64,000 bases of DNA. It comes from Alkanindiges hydrocarboniclasticus (lineage in GTDB: Bacteria; Pseudomonadota; Gammaproteobacteria; Pseudomonadales; Moraxellaceae). The notes under the pieces were generated by a model. It was not told where the DNA came from and did no database searches. It saw nothing but the letters and a program-made list of their open reading frames with translations. Positions 26,615-36,175 of the stretch are shown in pieces (the first letter of the stretch is position 1; every line of letters starts with the position of its first letter). A program made the position numbers and the translations under genes. Location: NCBI RefSeq assembly GCF_001982605.1, contig NZ_MLCN01000017.1, positions 1 through 64,000 of the forward strand. The letters run 5' to 3'.

Positions 26615-29600
26615 TTAAGGTGCCAGCCGCTGGCCATTACGCTGTAAATACCAGCGGATTTGCAGCCCACGCAGGAACTCATCCAGCTCAATGCGGTTGG
26701 ACACAATCCTGCTGTCTTTAGCACTTTGCATATTGGCCAGGTCATCACTAACATGCCCTGCCTGTAAAATGGCAAGCTCCCATTGGCCATAGCGGTAATA
26801 CTGGTCCAGCAGGAACAGGTCGGTCTTTAACTTGCCAAGTTGCAGCCAACTGGCACCCGGACTGCTGTTCCAGTTGTTAATGGATTGCTTGAGTAAGGTT
26901 AACCTTTCATCCAGACTGCGCACCAGATAGCGGTTCTCCTGCTGTGCCAGTAGTGTGGTGCTGGTTGCACTGCCGGTGCCGCTAATACTGGATACTGTGG
27001 TGCGTACTACATGCGTGCCTGAAGTGCTGGGTAAGCGCAAGGCAACCAGCTCGGTGGTTTTACTGTTGGCCGCAATTGTAAGCTGATAGCTGATTTTAGT
27101 CTGAGCCTGTGCGGCAGCTGGCAGGTTCCGGGTTCCTCCCTGACGACCCAGCCAGCTGGAACCACTAGGCAACTCAACGTCTACCTGAAGCGTGCGCTCC
27201 TGATTACTCTGGTTTTCTAGGGTAATCGGCACCTGTACCGGTTCGGCAGAGACATAGCTGCTGCGTGCCAATGCCTGTCGGTTAACCAGCAACTCGGTTA
27301 AGGCATAGTCCCAGCGTTTTTGGGAGGCATGTGGTAACTCGCCTGCTGCTGGCAGCTTACCGCCATTGGCCAACGTCAAACTGGCTGGTAAATCAAAGGC
27401 CAGCGCGACTGGCCTGCCACGGCCATACGGCGCAGTGGCTACTGCCGGGTAATCCTTTACTGTGTGGAAGTAACTGTTGGGCTTAGCGCCTGCCTCATAG
27501 CACGCATCGACCTGCAAGCCCAGTTTTTTACTGGCGCTAAAAGTAGCTGATAGCTGGGTGTAACTGGTCAGCGGCTCTAGCAATACTGGCCAGTTGGCAG
27601 CAACCGGTTGACCGCGGCGTGCCGTGGTAGTTTGTAGTGGCGTAGTGGCCAATTCACCACTCTCTGGTTTGGTCAGTAGTGCTGGTAAGCCAGCATTGGC
27701 AGGCTGTGGCGTAATGATTCCATCATTCAACTGGATACGCCCGCGATAGCGAACGCCAGCCAAGGCCATCAGATTGGCATTTTGCCAGCTCAGCAAACCA
27801 TTGTCTGTTAGCAGGTTATCGCCAAGATATGTGCTTTCCCGCACTTCCTTATAGGTATGCGGTGATAACTGCTCTACCGCGCCTAACAACCAATACTGGC
27901 CATAGACGCCACTGTGCAGCCTGTCGCGGAACTGCCACGGCTCCCGGACCATGGTATACGGCACATTAATCCGGTCCAGATAGGTTTTGACTTGTTTTTC
28001 ACGTTCATCAAAGCAGCCATAATCATAACGGCCCAGTATCCAACCAGACAACACATCCCACCAGCCTTCATGACAGCTGTAATACACCAGTAGCGGCTTG
28101 GCGGATTTGTGGCTCTCGTCAAAGCTGACCTTTAACGGCGGTACGGTCAGTTTAAAGGACGTATTCGCAATGGTTTTCCAGCGCTCTGCTTCGGGCAGAT
28201 TAGGCTGATCCAGTTGTACCTGTAATATGGCAGTGAGACGCTGCTCAGGATTACCCTGACTGACCCACCGGGCCACTTGTACAGGTGTTGAGGCCCCAGC
28301 AGCCATACTCTGGCTACCGCTATAAACTGGGCTGCCCATTAAATCACCACTTTGGCTATCCATCAGGATAATCCGGGTATTTAGGTCATTAATGGCACTA
28401 TTGCCCGGATTGGCAAGACTCCAGTTAAAACTGATAGCATTGCCCACATCCACACTGGCTGCACCTTGTATTTGACCAGCAATCCCGATGCCGCTTTGTG
28501 TGCTACCTAACACATTAAAACCACGTGTCACGGTTTGATTGGACTGGCTACCATCAGGGGCATGCTGAGTCGAGCGAACCGTATAATTGCCTGCAATCGC
28601 CTGAGTCAGCACTACAGGAAAGGTTTTATCAATCAGGCCATTGGGTGCCAACGGGTCATAATTGGTGGTTTGTGTCCAGATGATATTCCCTAGCGGATCA
28701 ACCAATTCCAGTGTCACCGTACGCGAAGTCGCAATTTCATTACTGGCAGTATTTTGCAGACGCGAAGTAATATTAATGGTATCGCCAGCCTGATAGCGGG
28801 TTTTGTCGACCTGAACGGTATTGGCAGTCAGGCCAACAGCACTGGCACTACTCACCACGTTAAAGCTGCGTTCAACAGTAGCTACTGTTTCCTGGCCCAA
28901 CCAGCCATCACGTACCAGCTCAATCACCACCCGGTAGTTGCCAGTACGGGACTGCCCAACAGCCCAGGGTATGTGCAAGGTTTTAGTGTTGCTGCCATCA
29001 CCCAGCACGCTACCTGCCAGAGTGGCAGTTTGATCCGCCAAGGTAGCAACCGTATTACCAGCACTGTCCACAATGCGGGTTTTAATAATCACATCACTGG
29101 TCAGGCTACCGAGGTTAGTGGGTATTGCGCTGATGTTAACCGTATCCCCTGCACCATAGCTGGTTTTATCAATTAAGCCATCCAGACTATAGCTTTGAAA
29201 ACCTGAGCCAAAGGTCAGCCGTGCCAGATTATTGGCACGGGTATATTCCTGAACCACACCCGCACTATTGGGTGAATTAACCGGAATACCAGTGAGAGAA
29301 TCCAGCCCGGCACCGGCATCATTGGCCACCACTACCAGTTCACCAAAGCTTGCCATATCACCCGCATAGTCAACCGAAATGTCTTCATAATGACTGGCTA
29401 GCAATGGCTGGGTTAAGGTTACTGTTTTGATCAGTTGCGGCTGAGAAGCCACCCCATTAACCGCTGGAGGAATACGATAAAAACTTACCGGCGTGCCCAC
29501 AGCAACATCCTTGCCGCCTGCATTACCAATCCGGGCAGTAAGCGTACTTGGGCTAAAAATACCGCTATCTTTAAAGCGCAGGTAAGACGTGGTTAAGTCT

Positions 29601-32600
29601 GAGGCCGCAGTCGCATTTTGATTCAGCAGCAGGTTGGCACGATAAGTGTTGTGCGCTTCCCAGCTATTGGCCTCATGGGTTGGTATACTGAGATCATTAT
29701 TAATATTAGTTACGTGGTAACTGTACTGGTTCCAGATATTGCGGGTATCGGCCCAATCCTTATTTTTACTACTAATGACCCGCACTCCATTACCGCTACC
29801 AGAAGTAATGACAATATCGGCATGGCCATCTGCATCAACATCAGCCACCACGGGATATTCATGTGCCGTGGCAGTGCTATTGGGAATTTTTATGCGTTCA
29901 AGTCCGGTTTTACTGTCATAAATACGCAGATTTTGCTCATCAAAATGCACTGCTTCTGACTGGCCATCATTGTCAAAGTCAAAAACGGTCGAACCTGTGC
30001 CTCCTGAGCCATCCGCAATGGGTGTTGACCAAATCACACTTCCATCGCCACGCATTGCAACATAGTTATAAGTCCGCGCAACACCAATATCTGCAACTCC
30101 ATCTCCATCAAAGTCAGCTATGACTGGAGAGCCACCCTGACTACTTGGGGCATTATAAGCAGCAATCTCTGCACCTGTTCTGGCATCAAATAAATAAACC
30201 TGTGAACCATAAATTGAAACTATCTGAGGTTTCCCAGTGCCGAGCACATCCCCAATTGCAAAAAATTTTAAAGTTAATGTGCTGCCAGTCTTGCTTTTAA
30301 AGTTATAAAGTAACTTGCCAAATCGATCGGTAGCTCCTGACAAACCAATAATGTCAAGATAGCCATCTCCATTGACATCCGCAACGGCCTGGGACTGGCC
30401 AGAAGCCAAGTTATTAAGCACAAGTCCTTTGTTATAGCTAAATATTTTATTATTTTGAATAATCTCAGCTTCACCATCCTGATCCAGATCAGCCAGTATG
30501 GGGTGATAGGCATCACTCGACCAACCACTGGTAGCCATGCCAGATGCGCTTATTGTTTTCTTGAGCACACCCAGATTTGAATAGACAGATATACCGTTTG
30601 AGGTGGGCACAATAATTTCCGGCAAGTGATCATTATCCACATCACCAATTGCCGCTAATTCCTGACCTCCAAATCCTGCATTGATACTAAATTCAAGCTG
30701 TCCTGTTTTGCCATTGATAACCCGGTATATTCCGCCTGAATACACAATGATGCTAGAAACATCACCAGTTCCTACCACCCCATCCTGATTGGAATCCTGT
30801 AAAGGGGCAACTACTGCACCCGAATCACTATAGTAATTTGCACCCCATAGCACTTGCGCCTCTAATGTGCCTTTTTGCGGTTTAATTTCAAGCGCATCAC
30901 TACTTAGTCTCACATTATTCTTTTCGTCTTTTTCAGCAAGCTTGTTCTGGCTATCGACCATAACTGCAATCGGCGCATCACGGAAACGTAATTTTCCCTG
31001 AACGGGAACTGTAACTTGTGAGGTCGTATTGACTGCTAAAGCATTATTAAATGCTGCACTACCCAGAATTTGCTCGCCGTCATCTAGTGTACGGTTAAAA
31101 TTACCGTCCTCAAACGCTGTCAAAGTAATTTGACTGGCCGTAAGCGCGGCATTGCCTTTATTAACAATCTCTGCGGTGACAGTTCCGCTGACTGTCAATT
31201 TTTGTAAATCTGTTTGTATAGCACTGCTATTGATTTTATTGATTGTCAGGTCAGGTAACACAATTTCAGCAGACTGCGGTCTTAAGCGGATTTCCCCTAA
31301 ATCCAGTGTGGAGTCAGGTTGCGCATCGCGGCTAATAAACCGTGTGGTAGCCAGATAAGTAGCCGGGTTAATTTCCAGCTGTATATCTTGCGCGGTAATA
31401 TTGGCAGGTGCCGTGAACCGGCCATTGGTATCGGTTTGTCCCGTATAGATTACGGCTTTGGTAGTCCCATGAATCAGCCTGACAGGCGCACTTACTATGG
31501 GTTTGTTGCTTAAAGAATCAACCACTGTACCGGTAATGCCGTAAGCATTAAGAATCAGCGCAGGCTGATAATTCAAAGTCTGATTGGCCGTTAAGGTCAA
31601 TAGCTGTGAGGCACTTTGATAGGCCGGATGTTTTACGGTAAGACGCCATTTACCAGCAGGCAAGCTTAATGTTGCCACATTGGCTGACGCTTCACCCGGT
31701 TTAAAGCTTTGTTGCTGGATGACATTATTCTGGCTATCAAGCAATTCAGCAACAATGTTTATGCCGCTGATTGCTTCATTATTACGGCTATCCAGCGCTT
31801 TAACCACAATATCGCCTGTGGCAACGGTAGTTTGCGGCGGCGTAGTCGGATCGCCACTTCCTGTTTGCAGGGGTAAGCTAATCGTACCAATATTTAAATT
31901 TTGCCCCGCCTGAACGCCTGCACTGATGGTGGCCTGTAAATAACCCGGCTTACGGATTACCCATTGCTTACTACCCGCCTGCATATTGGTGATGCTAAAT
32001 AAACCCTGCGCATCCGTCGTGGCAACAATACTATTGCCCTCTAGGATATTGACCCCATTTAACGGCTGCCCCTGCTCATCCACCACCTTGCCCTGCGCTG
32101 AGGCCACATTATTGGCTAAGGTATTTAACTTTGGACTAAATACCGCAATGTTCCCATTGGGAACAGCACCATTACCCTGTACCGGCGCATAGCCGTCCTT
32201 ACGGATATCAATGCCAAAACTCCCTCCCTGACTTAATACGACCTGATAACTGCCATCAGTCCCGGTTAATACGGTTTGTGGCGTAGTGGGCTGTCCATTA
32301 CCATCCAGCATAACTACTGTTACCAGCGCACCAGCAATCCCAGCGCCAGTTAAGCTATCCAGCACTTTGCCCTGTATCTGTGCGGTGGTAGTGTTTATAG
32401 CACGGCTTAATCTGATTTGCCCCAGATTTAAGCGCTCACCCTGTTGCAGGGTAATGTCAAACTGGATTCCTGCATAACCATCTCGCTGCAGGCTAAAGCG
32501 GATTTGACCTGCAGGTACAGTAGCAATGGCAATTTGCCCGTTGATATCAGACGTCTGGCTTAAAGGTGGTGTGATACTGCTGAGTGAAACACCAGATAGT

Positions 32601-33571
32601 GCCAAGCCTGTTTCAGCATCAATAACCTGTAGCTGAATACTGGAAGTGATTGGGTTTTGTACTGTGGTGGCCTGAAATTTTAGTGAACGAAGCACCAGCG
32701 CAGTAGTATAAGGATCAGCCTGCCAACTGCCATCGCTTGTTTGCTGGGCTAAGGCGCGCTGGCGAAAAGCAGCTTCGACACTCTGGTTTTGGCTATTATG
32801 ATAAGGGTGCAGGGCTTCTGCGACCAATGCATCCAGAAATAAGCCCTGACTGTGGCTTGACCATTGCCCAGGAGTAATCTGGCTGTGTTCCAGATAATTA
32901 ACGAGGTTTTTAATGCTGGGCGCAAGGTCCGGCTTTAAGCCTACCCCTTTGGTCAGCGCACTCAGCACATAAGCACTGACATATAACTTATCAACGGATA
33001 AAACCTGATAGCTGCCATCGGCTTGCTGCTGGGTTTTCAAGTAATCCAATGCCTTAGCCCGGATTGTCTGCCATTGCTGCTTTTCAGCCTCAGCACTTAG
33101 CCCGTCAATAAATCCGGTTTCTGCCAATGCAATTAAGACATAAGCTGTGTCCAGCGAGTTGCTTTGCCAGCCTTCCAAATGCCCAAAACCGCCATCATCA
33201 TTTTGCGCAGATTTTAGTTCGGTTAAATAAATTGAAGGGCTTTGCTGCTGTAGCTTTGCCATCATGGCAGCACGGGACAATAATTCTGTGCTGTGCTCAT
33301 CTTGCAATAATGCTGCAACATTAACGTTGCCAGCCAGTGACTGCTGAAACAGATTTAGTGTATGCGTAAGTTCTTGCGTAGTTTGTATACTTTCAGCCAA
33401 TGTTGAAGAAGCGTTTGCATGGGCTTTTAACCAGTTAACCCCCTCTACCTCTCCAGCCTGAGAAAGTGTTGGCAGTAATATAAGCCCCAATACTGCAATT
33501 GAAACTTGAGGGTTTGATTTTAAAGTCAAATAGGCATGCTGGGATGTAGCAGGCGGCAATAGCTGATTCAT
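26615..33571 (-). CDS. Giant secreted multidomain protein (2318 residues)
   Basis: The signal peptide ends LSQA near residue 39. In order I see: alpha-helical toroid repeats like terpenoid cyclases/prenyltransferases (about 115-300; QNDDGGFGHLEGWQSNSLDTA, QQADGSYQV); five carboxypeptidase-regulatory-like beta-sandwich repeats (about 300-770; IQGKVLDSLTGAGIAGALV and others); a CARDB-like domain (about 775-905; LPDLTINKI); FG-GAP/VCBS-type repeats with calcium-binding DxDxDG loops (about 945-1250; ADLDQDGEAEI, ADVNGDGYLDI, ADFDGDGVADI); more Ig-like CARDB-type domains (about 1480-1790); and a C-terminal region starting LLVYYSCHEGWW that I do not recognise. No membrane anchor or sorting motif is visible at the C-terminus. 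It leads a three-gene operon, suggesting a cell-surface or periplasmic assembly with the transglutaminase-like protein. Confidence 0.85.
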   Translation of the reverse strand: MNQLLPPATSQHAYLTLKSNPQVSIAVLGLILLPTLSQAGEVEGVNWLKAHANASSTLAESIQTTQELTHTLNLFQQSLAGNVNVAALLQDEHSTELLSRAAMMAKLQQQSPSIYLTELKSAQNDDGGFGHLEGWQSNSLDTAYVLIALAETGFIDGLSAEAEKQQWQTIRAKALDYLKTQQQADGSYQVLSVDKLYVSAYVLSALTKGVGLKPDLAPSIKNLVNYLEHSQITPGQWSSHSQGLFLDALVAEALHPYHNSQNQSVEAAFRQRALAQQTSDGSWQADPYTTALVLRSLKFQATTVQNPITSSIQLQVIDAETGLALSGVSLSSITPPLSQTSDINGQIAIATVPAGQIRFSLQRDGYAGIQFDITLQQGERLNLGQIRLSRAINTTTAQIQGKVLDSLTGAGIAGALVTVVMLDGNGQPTTPQTVLTGTDGSYQVVLSQGGSFGIDIRKDGYAPVQGNGAVPNGNIAVFSPKLNTLANNVASAQGKVVDEQGQPLNGVNILEGNSIVATTDAQGLFSITNMQAGSKQWVIRKPGYLQATISAGVQAGQNLNIGTISLPLQTGSGDPTTPPQTTVATGDIVVKALDSRNNEAISGINIVAELLDSQNNVIQQQSFKPGEASANVATLSLPAGKWRLTVKHPAYQSASQLLTLTANQTLNYQPALILNAYGITGTVVDSLSNKPIVSAPVRLIHGTTKAVIYTGQTDTNGRFTAPANITAQDIQLEINPATYLATTRFISRDAQPDSTLDLGEIRLRPQSAEIVLPDLTINKINSSAIQTDLQKLTVSGTVTAEIVNKGNAALTASQITLTAFEDGNFNRTLDDGEQILGSAAFNNALAVNTTSQVTVPVQGKLRFRDAPIAVMVDSQNKLAEKDEKNNVRLSSDALEIKPQKGTLEAQVLWGANYYSDSGAVVAPLQDSNQDGVVGTGDVSSIIVYSGGIYRVINGKTGQLEFSINAGFGGQELAAIGDVDNDHLPEIIVPTSNGISVYSNLGVLKKTISASGMATSGWSSDAYHPILADLDQDGEAEIIQNNKIFSYNKGLVLNNLASGQSQAVADVNGDGYLDIIGLSGATDRFGKLLYNFKSKTGSTLTLKFFAIGDVLGTGKPQIVSIYGSQVYLFDARTGAEIAAYNAPSSQGGSPVIADFDGDGVADIGVARTYNYVAMRGDGSVIWSTPIADGSGGTGSTVFDFDNDGQSEAVHFDEQNLRIYDSKTGLERIKIPNSTATAHEYPVVADVDADGHADIVITSGSGNGVRVISSKNKDWADTRNIWNQYSYHVTNINNDLSIPTHEANSWEAHNTYRANLLLNQNATAASDLTTSYLRFKDSGIFSPSTLTARIGNAGGKDVAVGTPVSFYRIPPAVNGVASQPQLIKTVTLTQPLLASHYEDISVDYAGDMASFGELVVVANDAGAGLDSLTGIPVNSPNSAGVVQEYTRANNLARLTFGSGFQSYSLDGLIDKTSYGAGDTVNISAIPTNLGSLTSDVIIKTRIVDSAGNTVATLADQTATLAGSVLGDGSNTKTLHIPWAVGQSRTGNYRVVIELVRDGWLGQETVATVERSFNVVSSASAVGLTANTVQVDKTRYQAGDTINITSRLQNTASNEIATSRTVTLELVDPLGNIIWTQTTNYDPLAPNGLIDKTFPVVLTQAIAGNYTVRSTQHAPDGSQSNQTVTRGFNVLGSTQSGIGIAGQIQGAASVDVGNAISFNWSLANPGNSAINDLNTRIILMDSQSGDLMGSPVYSGSQSMAAGASTPVQVARWVSQGNPEQRLTAILQVQLDQPNLPEAERWKTIANTSFKLTVPPLKVSFDESHKSAKPLLVYYSCHEGWWDVLSGWILGRYDYGCFDEREKQVKTYLDRINVPYTMVREPWQFRDRLHSGVYGQYWLLGAVEQLSPHTYKEVRESTYLGDNLLTDNGLLSWQNANLMALAGVRYRGRIQLNDGIITPQPANAGLPALLTKPESGELATTPLQTTTARRGQPVAANWPVLLEPLTSYTQLSATFSASKKLGLQVDACYEAGAKPNSYFHTVKDYPAVATAPYGRGRPVALAFDLPASLTLANGGKLPAAGELPHASQKRWDYALTELLVNRQALARSSYVSAEPVQVPITLENQSNQERTLQVDVELPSGSSWLGRQGGTRNLPAAAQAQTKISYQLTIAANSKTTELVALRLPSTSGTHVVRTTVSSISGTGSATSTTLLAQQENRYLVRSLDERLTLLKQSINNWNSSPGASWLQLGKLKTDLFLLDQYYRYGQWELAILQAGHVSDDLANMQSAKDSRIVSNRIELDEFLRGLQIRWYLQRNGQRLAP

Positions 33572-33650
33572 GAGTTTCTCTATCTATTCAATTTTGTTGT
33601 AATGGCGTGGTGTTGTTAACGCCTAAATCGTGTTTTAAAATTCATAATTG

Positions 33651-33679
33651 ATGCTATATTTTAACCAAAATAGAGTCAA
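33651..33679 (-). promoter_or_regulatory. Candidate sigma-70 promoter for the giant-protein operon
   Basis: On the minus strand a TTGACT -35 (33679-33674) is separated by 17 bases from TAGCAT (33656-33651), about 80 bases upstream of the start codon. The -35 is good and the -10 weak; an overlapping TATAGC would have 15-base spacing. Confidence 0.35.
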
Positions 33680-33725
33680 TAGTTACATTTATTAGTAAAA
33701 ATTGACTATTTTTAAACAAGTGAAG

Positions 33726-34007
33726 CTAAGGCTTATAATTATTTCGATTGATCATCACATAACAATATTTATGATGGGTAGACCACATTTTTTTAAATAA
33801 ATTTAATTTTATTAAGTCTAAGTTTAACCACTTATTTCTTGCGTGCTTCAACTGGCCTAACCTATAAAAACAGTTTAAGTAAACCAGTGGGGCTTTAGTT
33901 TTCTCACCAAAGCTTGAACGGAAATAGTCAAAATAGGTCCGAATACCAGAGCTTGATAACAGCTTCTGGCTCTTATCCACTTTCAAGGCACAACCGATTT
34001 CTGTCAC
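33726..34007 (-). CDS. Doubtful small open frame
   Basis: A 93-codon frame of unknown product. It can be read a little further upstream without a start codon (residues LDSLPTSLTLQ before the first ATG). The protein is basic and has no motif I recognise, and the ribosome site is poor. Its open upstream extension suggests it may be the remnant of a longer gene rather than a complete one. Confidence 0.25.
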   Translation of the reverse strand: MTEIGCALKVDKSQKLLSSSGIRTYFDYFRSSFGEKTKAPLVYLNCFYRLGQLKHARNKWLNLDLIKLNLFKKMWSTHHKYCYVMINRNNYKP

Positions 34008-34035
34008 TTGCAGCGTTAAGCTGGTGGGTAGTGAA

Positions 34036-34102
34036 TCAAGTGCATTTTACTCATGCAGCACTTGACCAAATCACATAGCCAATCGTTGCTTGGCTATGTG
34101 AT
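34036..34102. repeat. Two adjacent perfect inverted repeats
   Basis: TCAAGTGC (34036-34043) pairs with GCACTTGA (34058-34065). Right after it, a 13-bp arm (34070-34082) pairs perfectly with 34090-34102 around a 7-base loop. They lie about 135 bases after the hydroxylase gene stop. No long T-run follows on either strand, so they may be weak terminators or an RNA/protein recognition element. Confidence 0.6.
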
Positions 34103-34235
34103 GCAAGATAGATTAGAAAGTTTTAATCCCGAATAGTGCAGCACAGCGATGACGACTGTTGCAATAAATAGCGGCGGCGTGTAATACGCTGCTCTATATG
34201 CTGGTAAGAAAAACTATAGTTATGTTTTAGCGCCT

Positions 34236-34880
34236 CTAGGCTAAAGTTACCTCAATCCCTTGACGCATATTTTTCTGGTCAATCCGGGAATTTACATTAA
34301 TCCTGGCAAAGGACTTTGGCAGTAAACGACGTGCTATTTTGTTCACCCGTGTTTCCAGCCATACGGGAAGCTGCATACCCAGTGGATTGGTTTCAGTTTC
34401 AGAGCTTTCAGTCATCACCCGCGTGCCCATAATATAGTCAAACCACGGACGGGTGACGCACCAGTTGGCATTCTGGTTACTGGTCATATGGTGATCGTAA
34501 TGCCAAGGAATTCGTTTCTTGGCATATGCAGGGTCAAGATGTGATTTGGCGTGTACTTTCCAGTAGTTATAAATACCGTAATACAAGCCTGCGGTGAAGA
34601 ATGGCGCAACAGGTAAAAATACCGTGGCAGCAACCGTTAAGCTGATTAATGCAGTTTTTTCATGATAAATTTCTGCATTTTTAAACAGGGATTCGGCATA
34701 GCCTTGATCACTAAAAGCATTTAACCGGGCACGCTTGTGATGGGCAATATGGGTGAAAAGCGGACTGTTGCGGTTTTTCATGGCAAATTCATGCAGCCAC
34801 ACCTTATGAAAATACCATTCAAGACCATTTGCAACAAAAACACCAACCGGAAAACCAAGCATGGTTCTTTCCTTACTCAA
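34236..34880 (-). CDS. Fatty acid hydroxylase/sterol desaturase superfamily membrane protein
   Basis: A 214-residue membrane protein with the histidine boxes of the diiron hydroxylase superfamily: HKVWLHE near the N-terminus, HIAHHKRAR, then HAKSHLD and WHYDHHMTSNQNANW. Two hydrophobic stretches (about 78-110) span the membrane. It would use oxygen to hydroxylate or desaturate a lipid-like substrate on the inner membrane. It is 71 bases after an AraC regulator gene on the same strand and may be co-transcribed with it. The substrate is not determinable from the sequence. Confidence 0.8.
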   Translation of the reverse strand: MSKERTMLGFPVGVFVANGLEWYFHKVWLHEFAMKNRNSPLFTHIAHHKRARLNAFSDQGYAESLFKNAEIYHEKTALISLTVAATVFLPVAPFFTAGLYYGIYNYWKVHAKSHLDPAYAKKRIPWHYDHHMTSNQNANWCVTRPWFDYIMGTRVMTESSETETNPLGMQLPVWLETRVNKIARRLLPKSFARINVNSRIDQKNMRQGIEVTLA

Positions 34881-34951
34881 TCGAATGTCCAGATTGTAGG
34901 AAAGAATATCAAGGTTTTTTTGACTATAACGACACGGTACTGACTGCCGTT

Positions 34952-35971
34952 TTAATCAAGTGCATGTTCTGTTTGCTTGCGGTGCCGATAAGTTGTTGGG
35001 GTTTCACCGGTCCAGCGTTTAAAAGCACGTGAAAATGCTGAGGGTTCGGAAAAGCCGGTTAAGTAAACAATCTGGTCAATAGACTCGGTGGTATTGGCCA
35101 GTAGTCGCCGGGCCAGTTTTTCCCGGTACTGGCTGACAATTTTTTCAAAACTGATGTTGATAAGCTGTAGGTCAGCACGCAAGGTACGCGGATTACGCCC
35201 CAGCTTTTCGGCAATAATTTGCTGGTTTAGCTCACCTGATTCCAGCAAACCACTGCCAAGCAGTCTTTCAATTTCATCAATCAGCTGATGTTTTTCCAGA
35301 ACACTTAAATGCTGCTCAGCCAGATTTTCATGGATTTTTAGTAATTCAGGTTCAGCAGCGGGTGACAGTTGTTGCAATTGGGCAGCATCAAACAAGATAC
35401 GTCCTTCCGGCATGCCTAAAAGAACCTCACAATTCCAGTGCCGGTGATATTCCTCAGCACTTGCCCCTTCACTGTGCGTTAGCCAGATAGCAGTAGGCTG
35501 AAATTTTCCCTCACTGATGTGCTTAAAAAAATTTAGAAATACACTGATGGCACATTCCAGATAATGCCGTACCGGATGCTGTAAGCCAGTCAGGACAGCC
35601 AGCTCATTGTCAATCCGTAAATCCAGCTTAAATGCATTGGTCAGCAAAGTCTGATAGCGCAAAGTACGTTGTAACCCTTCGCCAAAAGTTGGACTACTTA
35701 AAAACAGATATTCAATCACCTGCCCGCGGAACGGTGGCATGTTGGCACCAACATGCAGGCCAATATTACAATCACGGCTAATTTGCTCGGCCGCGTCCCA
35801 AAAGCGATGCTGGGTCGAATTATCACGCCGTACGGTTTTATCAGGGGGCTGGTCAGGCAAATTCACGCTGGCAAAAATAGCCGCAGCATCCAGACCCATG
35901 CGCTGCATAGTCTGGTACGTCATCCATAGAAAAATTCCCGCATCACTGGGTTTATGGGAGGGCATAGTCAT
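34952..35971 (-). CDS. AraC-family regulator (upstream of the hydroxylase gene)
   Basis: A 339-residue regulator with an N-terminal arabinose-binding-like effector domain (the OruR/ArgR-like type) and a C-terminal double helix-turn-helix. The HTH reads LGRNPRTLRADLQLINISFE, followed by IDQIVYLTGFSEPSAFSRAFKRWTGETP. It precedes the fatty-acid-hydroxylase-like gene and lies near a second AraC gene, with which it shares architecture. I infer that it senses a lipid or amino-acid-derived metabolite; its target promoter is unknown. Confidence 0.87.
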   Translation of the reverse strand: MTMPSHKPSDAGIFLWMTYQTMQRMGLDAAAIFASVNLPDQPPDKTVRRDNSTQHRFWDAAEQISRDCNIGLHVGANMPPFRGQVIEYLFLSSPTFGEGLQRTLRYQTLLTNAFKLDLRIDNELAVLTGLQHPVRHYLECAISVFLNFFKHISEGKFQPTAIWLTHSEGASAEEYHRHWNCEVLLGMPEGRILFDAAQLQQLSPAAEPELLKIHENLAEQHLSVLEKHQLIDEIERLLGSGLLESGELNQQIIAEKLGRNPRTLRADLQLINISFEKIVSQYREKLARRLLANTTESIDQIVYLTGFSEPSAFSRAFKRWTGETPTTYRHRKQTEHALD

Positions 35972-36175
35972 GCGAATATCAATTGGTTTGATGAAGTGTA
36001 TTTTAATTATCAGACAATCAAAACCCTTTTTAGAGATAAATCAAATTTATTGGCGCACTCTCATAGATGACCTCTATCGAGCAATTTATAGGGGCCAGAC
36101 TACCGCTGGCAGCTATCCGTTAAACAGGCGGCTGCGCAAAGCTTAAATGAAATCAAGCAAGCGTCTGCTTAATCC

